NCBI GenBank assembly: GCA_026413225.1
Contig: CM048591.1
Span: 4,045,001-4,109,000 of the forward strand
Reading direction: 5' to 3'
Length of the DNA stretch: 64,000 nucleotides
From: Otis tarda
Taxonomy: Eukaryota > Chordata > Aves > Otidiformes > Otididae
The notes below the pieces were generated by a model, which saw nothing but the letters and a program-made list of their open reading frames with translations, did not search any database and was not told where the DNA came from. The position numbers were made by a program, and so were the translations under genes. Shown piece by piece: positions 60,963 through 64,000 of the stretch (positions are counted from its first letter, which is position 1; every line of letters starts with the position of its first letter).

Positions 60963-63274
60963 ATTTGCTTGATACTAAGGGGGAGGAGGATTGAACAGTC
61001 TGAAACAATGGATATGGTTGTGCAGGGAGTAGACACCCCCACAACCTTACTCACAAGTGTCTTACGGGGTCAGGAGCAAGGAGGTTCCCAGGTTCTGCCC
61101 AGCTGCACTCAGTGCAGGAACAAGCAAGGAGCAAAAGAAGAAGGAGGAGGTGGGTTTATTGTTCCTCTTATTTTTTTTTTTTTGCTATCTGTAATTGGAT
61201 TCTGAGCTGAGTCCAATCCCCAGTTTCAGTTAAAGGCAGCCTTGGTGACTGTCATTTTTGGCTAGCTCCTTCTGATTAGCCAGGAAGACATTGATGTAGG
61301 GACTGCTGAGCAGGAGTCTCCTTTCTCCTCCCATGTGTCCTCTAGGCTGAGGGAATTCACAATGGTCAGATATTGTGAATTGCAATTGTGGGAAGAGGCC
61401 AGGTCCTACTGGAAAACCTGGTACTTGTGCCTGGATTCATCCTGTAAGCACTCGGCTGTGTAAGACGCATCATTGCCCTGAGTTTCCTGGTGGTCTGTGC
61501 ACCTCTGGACACCTTCAGATGAAAGGTGTCATCAGACACCAGCTCAGCTCAGACTTGCCCTCTGGAAGTTCCTGTTCTCCCCATTGACAGCTCAGCCTGA
61601 GTGCTCTAGTCAAATACCCAATGTTTTTTTTTTGGGAAGCACATGGGTTCTGAGGTCAACAGCACAGGCAGAGAAGAGACTCCAGTGCAATGCCAGGCTA
61701 GCATCTGGCTATCAGAGAGGTTGCTTTCCCTCCATGGCTTAATAGTCATATTTAGCAAATGGGGCTGGTATCAGAGATAGCTATTCAATGTTCCTATTTT
61801 GTTTGTTTGCTCATGTTCCTTCCAGAGAACTTCTCCAAAGAGTTTCAAGAGTTGAGGTGGGGTAGACAGCTGCAGTGGATACACATAAAGGAGACTGGAG
61901 CATCTCGTAGGATCCTGAATTCTCAGGATGCACCAGTAAAGAAAGGTTAGTGGCTCCTTTGCTGTGAACAATATCCTCCAACAGCAACAGAATGCGGCTC
62001 TTACCAGCAGGGAGAATAAATATTGAGTGGTTGTGTCTGTGTCGTAATGGCAACTGAAAATCTCACACTCATTTTTAGGCCTCACCAGGAAAAAGTACTG
62101 TTGGGTTTTGCAAAGCAGAAACATCACTGCGGAGCTTTTAAAGCCTGTATGAACAAGACTGCACTGCTCAGTTCCCTCTGAAATTGAGACGTGGGACCTG
62201 TATATTTTTAAAATCCTTGTCCTTGCTCACATAATTTAACTGTTAAGGGTGAAGTGTGAAGTAGTCATGTGAGAGCCTTTCGTGGTCAATACAGAGAGAG
62301 GCCAGTATCTCCAGAGAGTGATTCATGTTCTTTTCTTACACGCCTCCCCAAGATGTCAGAAAAAAGGTGCCTGTCTCTCTCTTTTCACTGGCTGCAGAGG
62401 GAGCCTGGTTGCTCAGCTTTTGGAAGGCTATTTTCAGGCAAGAGAAATTCCAGCCTAAGAGATTTTGCCAAGGTCAACTTTGAAGTTTATGGAAGTGGGA
62501 TCTCGAGTCCCAGGCTAGTACTTTAAATCACTGAGCCATCTGTAACAGGCCTGTAATCTGCATCAAGAAGGCCATCAATGCTCTTGGGCTAAGAAAAAAA
62601 ATTACAGTCTCTTCCTGTGATTCCTATTTGCTGTCTCCCTGTGGGTCAGAAGGGAACTAAATCTCTGCTTGGAAGCGAGCATACTTGGTCACCCCAGATG
62701 GGGTGGCGACCTGGGACATGACTAGAAGAGGTTTCTGACGAACTACCAAATTTTTTGGGAAAGGAGCAGTGCAAAAACAAGATATGAGGATGCTGAAATT
62801 CTCTGTACTGCCACAGCAGTGGACTATGGGGTCTTTACAGCAGAGGAGCTGAAGGGGTCGATCCTGGAAGGCTGTGATGGGCACAGTGATCCCTGCAGGA
62901 GCATCACCCTGGAAAAAGACAATTTCTGTTCAGCGAGCACCTGTCAGTCGATAGGCTGGTGCTGAGTGGTACAGGCTCCATGAATAATAGAGAAATCATT
63001 TGAACAATTAGCTAATTAGGGCTAATGAGAGCCTGAATCAGTTATGGCATGCCTTGGGCTGATGGGGAATTCCTTAGGAAAAGGGCCTGTTGTCAGCAAA
63101 CACCAATTCATCAATGTGATAATGAGCTGTCCTGCTTCTTACGAACATTTATCAGATTGCAGGGTAGTGCCCGTTGGTCAGGGGTCACCTCTAGACCTAC
63201 CTGTGCCTGCTCATTCCCAAACAGACAGCTGTTGTAGCATGCTTTTTGAGGTGCAGGATGCTTATAGCATAGAG
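60963..63274. other. non-coding DNA, nothing recognised
   Basis: No supported exon. A minus-strand frame at about 62644-62910 follows an acceptor-like TTTTTCCAG but resembles no family and ends in a stop, so I do not call it. Confidence 0.4.
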
Positions 63275-63299
63275 TATTTTTAAGTATTACTTAAAAATA
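63275..63299. repeat. perfect 25-bp AT-rich palindrome
   Basis: 63275-63286 (TATTTTTAAGTA) is the exact reverse complement of 63288-63299, with one base between. Further TACTTAAAAAT-like and TTTAAGTA-like words follow to about 63372. Confidence 0.92.
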
Positions 63300-63372
63300 T
63301 TACTTAAAAATCACTTTGATAAATAATTACTTTAAAATTATTACTTATTTAAGTATAAGTAGTACTTTTAAG

Positions 63373-64000
63373 CCTCCCAGAGTAAGCACTGGGTTTCTTT
63401 TTGGCTTGTGCTGCCGGAGAAAATATTCAGTGTAGAACTCTCACACAGCCTGCAGTGAGCTGGTGGCCCCATGGAAGAAAAAAAAAAACCCAAAAACCAA
63501 AACCACAACACAACACAAGTGGGCTGTGAACAGCGGGATGACGCATGACCAGGGCAATGGGTGATGCATAACGCTTCAGACAACTTTTCTACAGGACTGC
63601 AGTTTGTGTAGGGAGCTTAGCTTTACGGTAGGATACCCAAAGCCAAGCCTGGGCGATTGCTCTTTCCTCCTCTGCACTGAAAGCAAAGAAGTGATCAGAA
63701 AAGCATTGACTTTGAGGGACGTGGACTCACAAGGGCCTTGAAAAGAAACAGTTTGTAAAAGCACGTTGCTGTCATAAGAAATTGTAAAGAAATAGAAAAG
63801 AAATACAGTATACGGCTAGAGGGCAAAAGTTTGGGATGGTGACAGAATGCTTGGCTGAGTTGTAATGATTTTACCAAGCAAAGCTCTACCAGGGATCAAC
63901 CCGTGACACTGAAAACAAATGAACAAAGCAGGGCTTTTCAGAGCGGTCACTGAGGGTGAATGCAACACAACGGCAGAGAGCAAGTATGAAACACTTAGCC
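63373..64000. other. non-coding DNA, nothing recognised
   Basis: An A/C-rich stretch lies at 63478-63520. No exon or repeat family is recognised to the window end. Confidence 0.4.

Noticed and set aside
62644..62910. Minus-strand open frame after an acceptor-like TTTTTCCAG, possible extra exon upstream of the SLC14A2-like gene
   Set aside because: The translation resembles no urea-transporter N-terminus or other family, it ends in a stop, and it has no donor that would keep the frame into the exon at 59185.

Overview
The window is vertebrate nuclear DNA, almost certainly from a bird. The evidence is GT-AG spliced multi-exon genes, many CR1 (chicken repeat 1) LINE copies ending in the repeated ATTCTATG 3' signature, and solo endogenous-retrovirus LTRs. 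No bacterial operons, CRISPR arrays or phage genes are visible.

The genic content is two tandem urea-transporter genes of the SLC14 family, both on the minus strand. The upstream gene (48941-59158; 8 coding exons, 426 codons from the chosen ATG) is SLC14A2-like. The downstream gene (23785-30221; 8 coding exons, 389 codons) is SLC14A1 (UT-B)-like. Their six internal coding exons have identical lengths (190, 129, 193, 148, 135 and 50 bp) and identical phases, so they are paralogues from a tandem duplication. The order and orientation match what I recall for mammals (SLC14A2 then SLC14A1). The SLC14A2-like copy here encodes one urea-transporter unit, whereas mammalian UT-A1 encodes two. A TATA box followed by a spliced non-coding exon near 34.5 kb is a candidate SLC14A1 promoter.

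Layout: 1-16.4 kb is mostly anonymous non-coding DNA with two LTR copies of one family (1.86-2.39 and 5.65-6.37 kb), a small CR1 tail (10.05 kb) and a different LTR (15.0-15.7 kb). 16.5-20.4 kb is a third copy of the first LTR family, flanked by a 5-bp target-site duplication and split by an almost complete CR1 ORF2. 23.4-34.6 kb is the SLC14A1-like gene with its candidate 5' exon and promoter. 35.9-43.0 kb is an old CR1 with recognisable ORF1 and ORF2 remains, in several blocks and interrupted by a younger CR1 on the opposite strand. 43.4-48.5 kb has CR1 tails and anonymous DNA. 48.5-59.2 kb is the SLC14A2-like gene. 59.2-64 kb is anonymous DNA with one older CR1 tail and an AT-rich palindrome.

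I see no wholly new biological system. The most informative points are the two single-unit urea transporters kept in a lineage that excretes uric acid, an altered second urea-transporter signature in the SLC14A1-like protein, the nested transposon history, and two clusters of perfect AT-rich palindromes.
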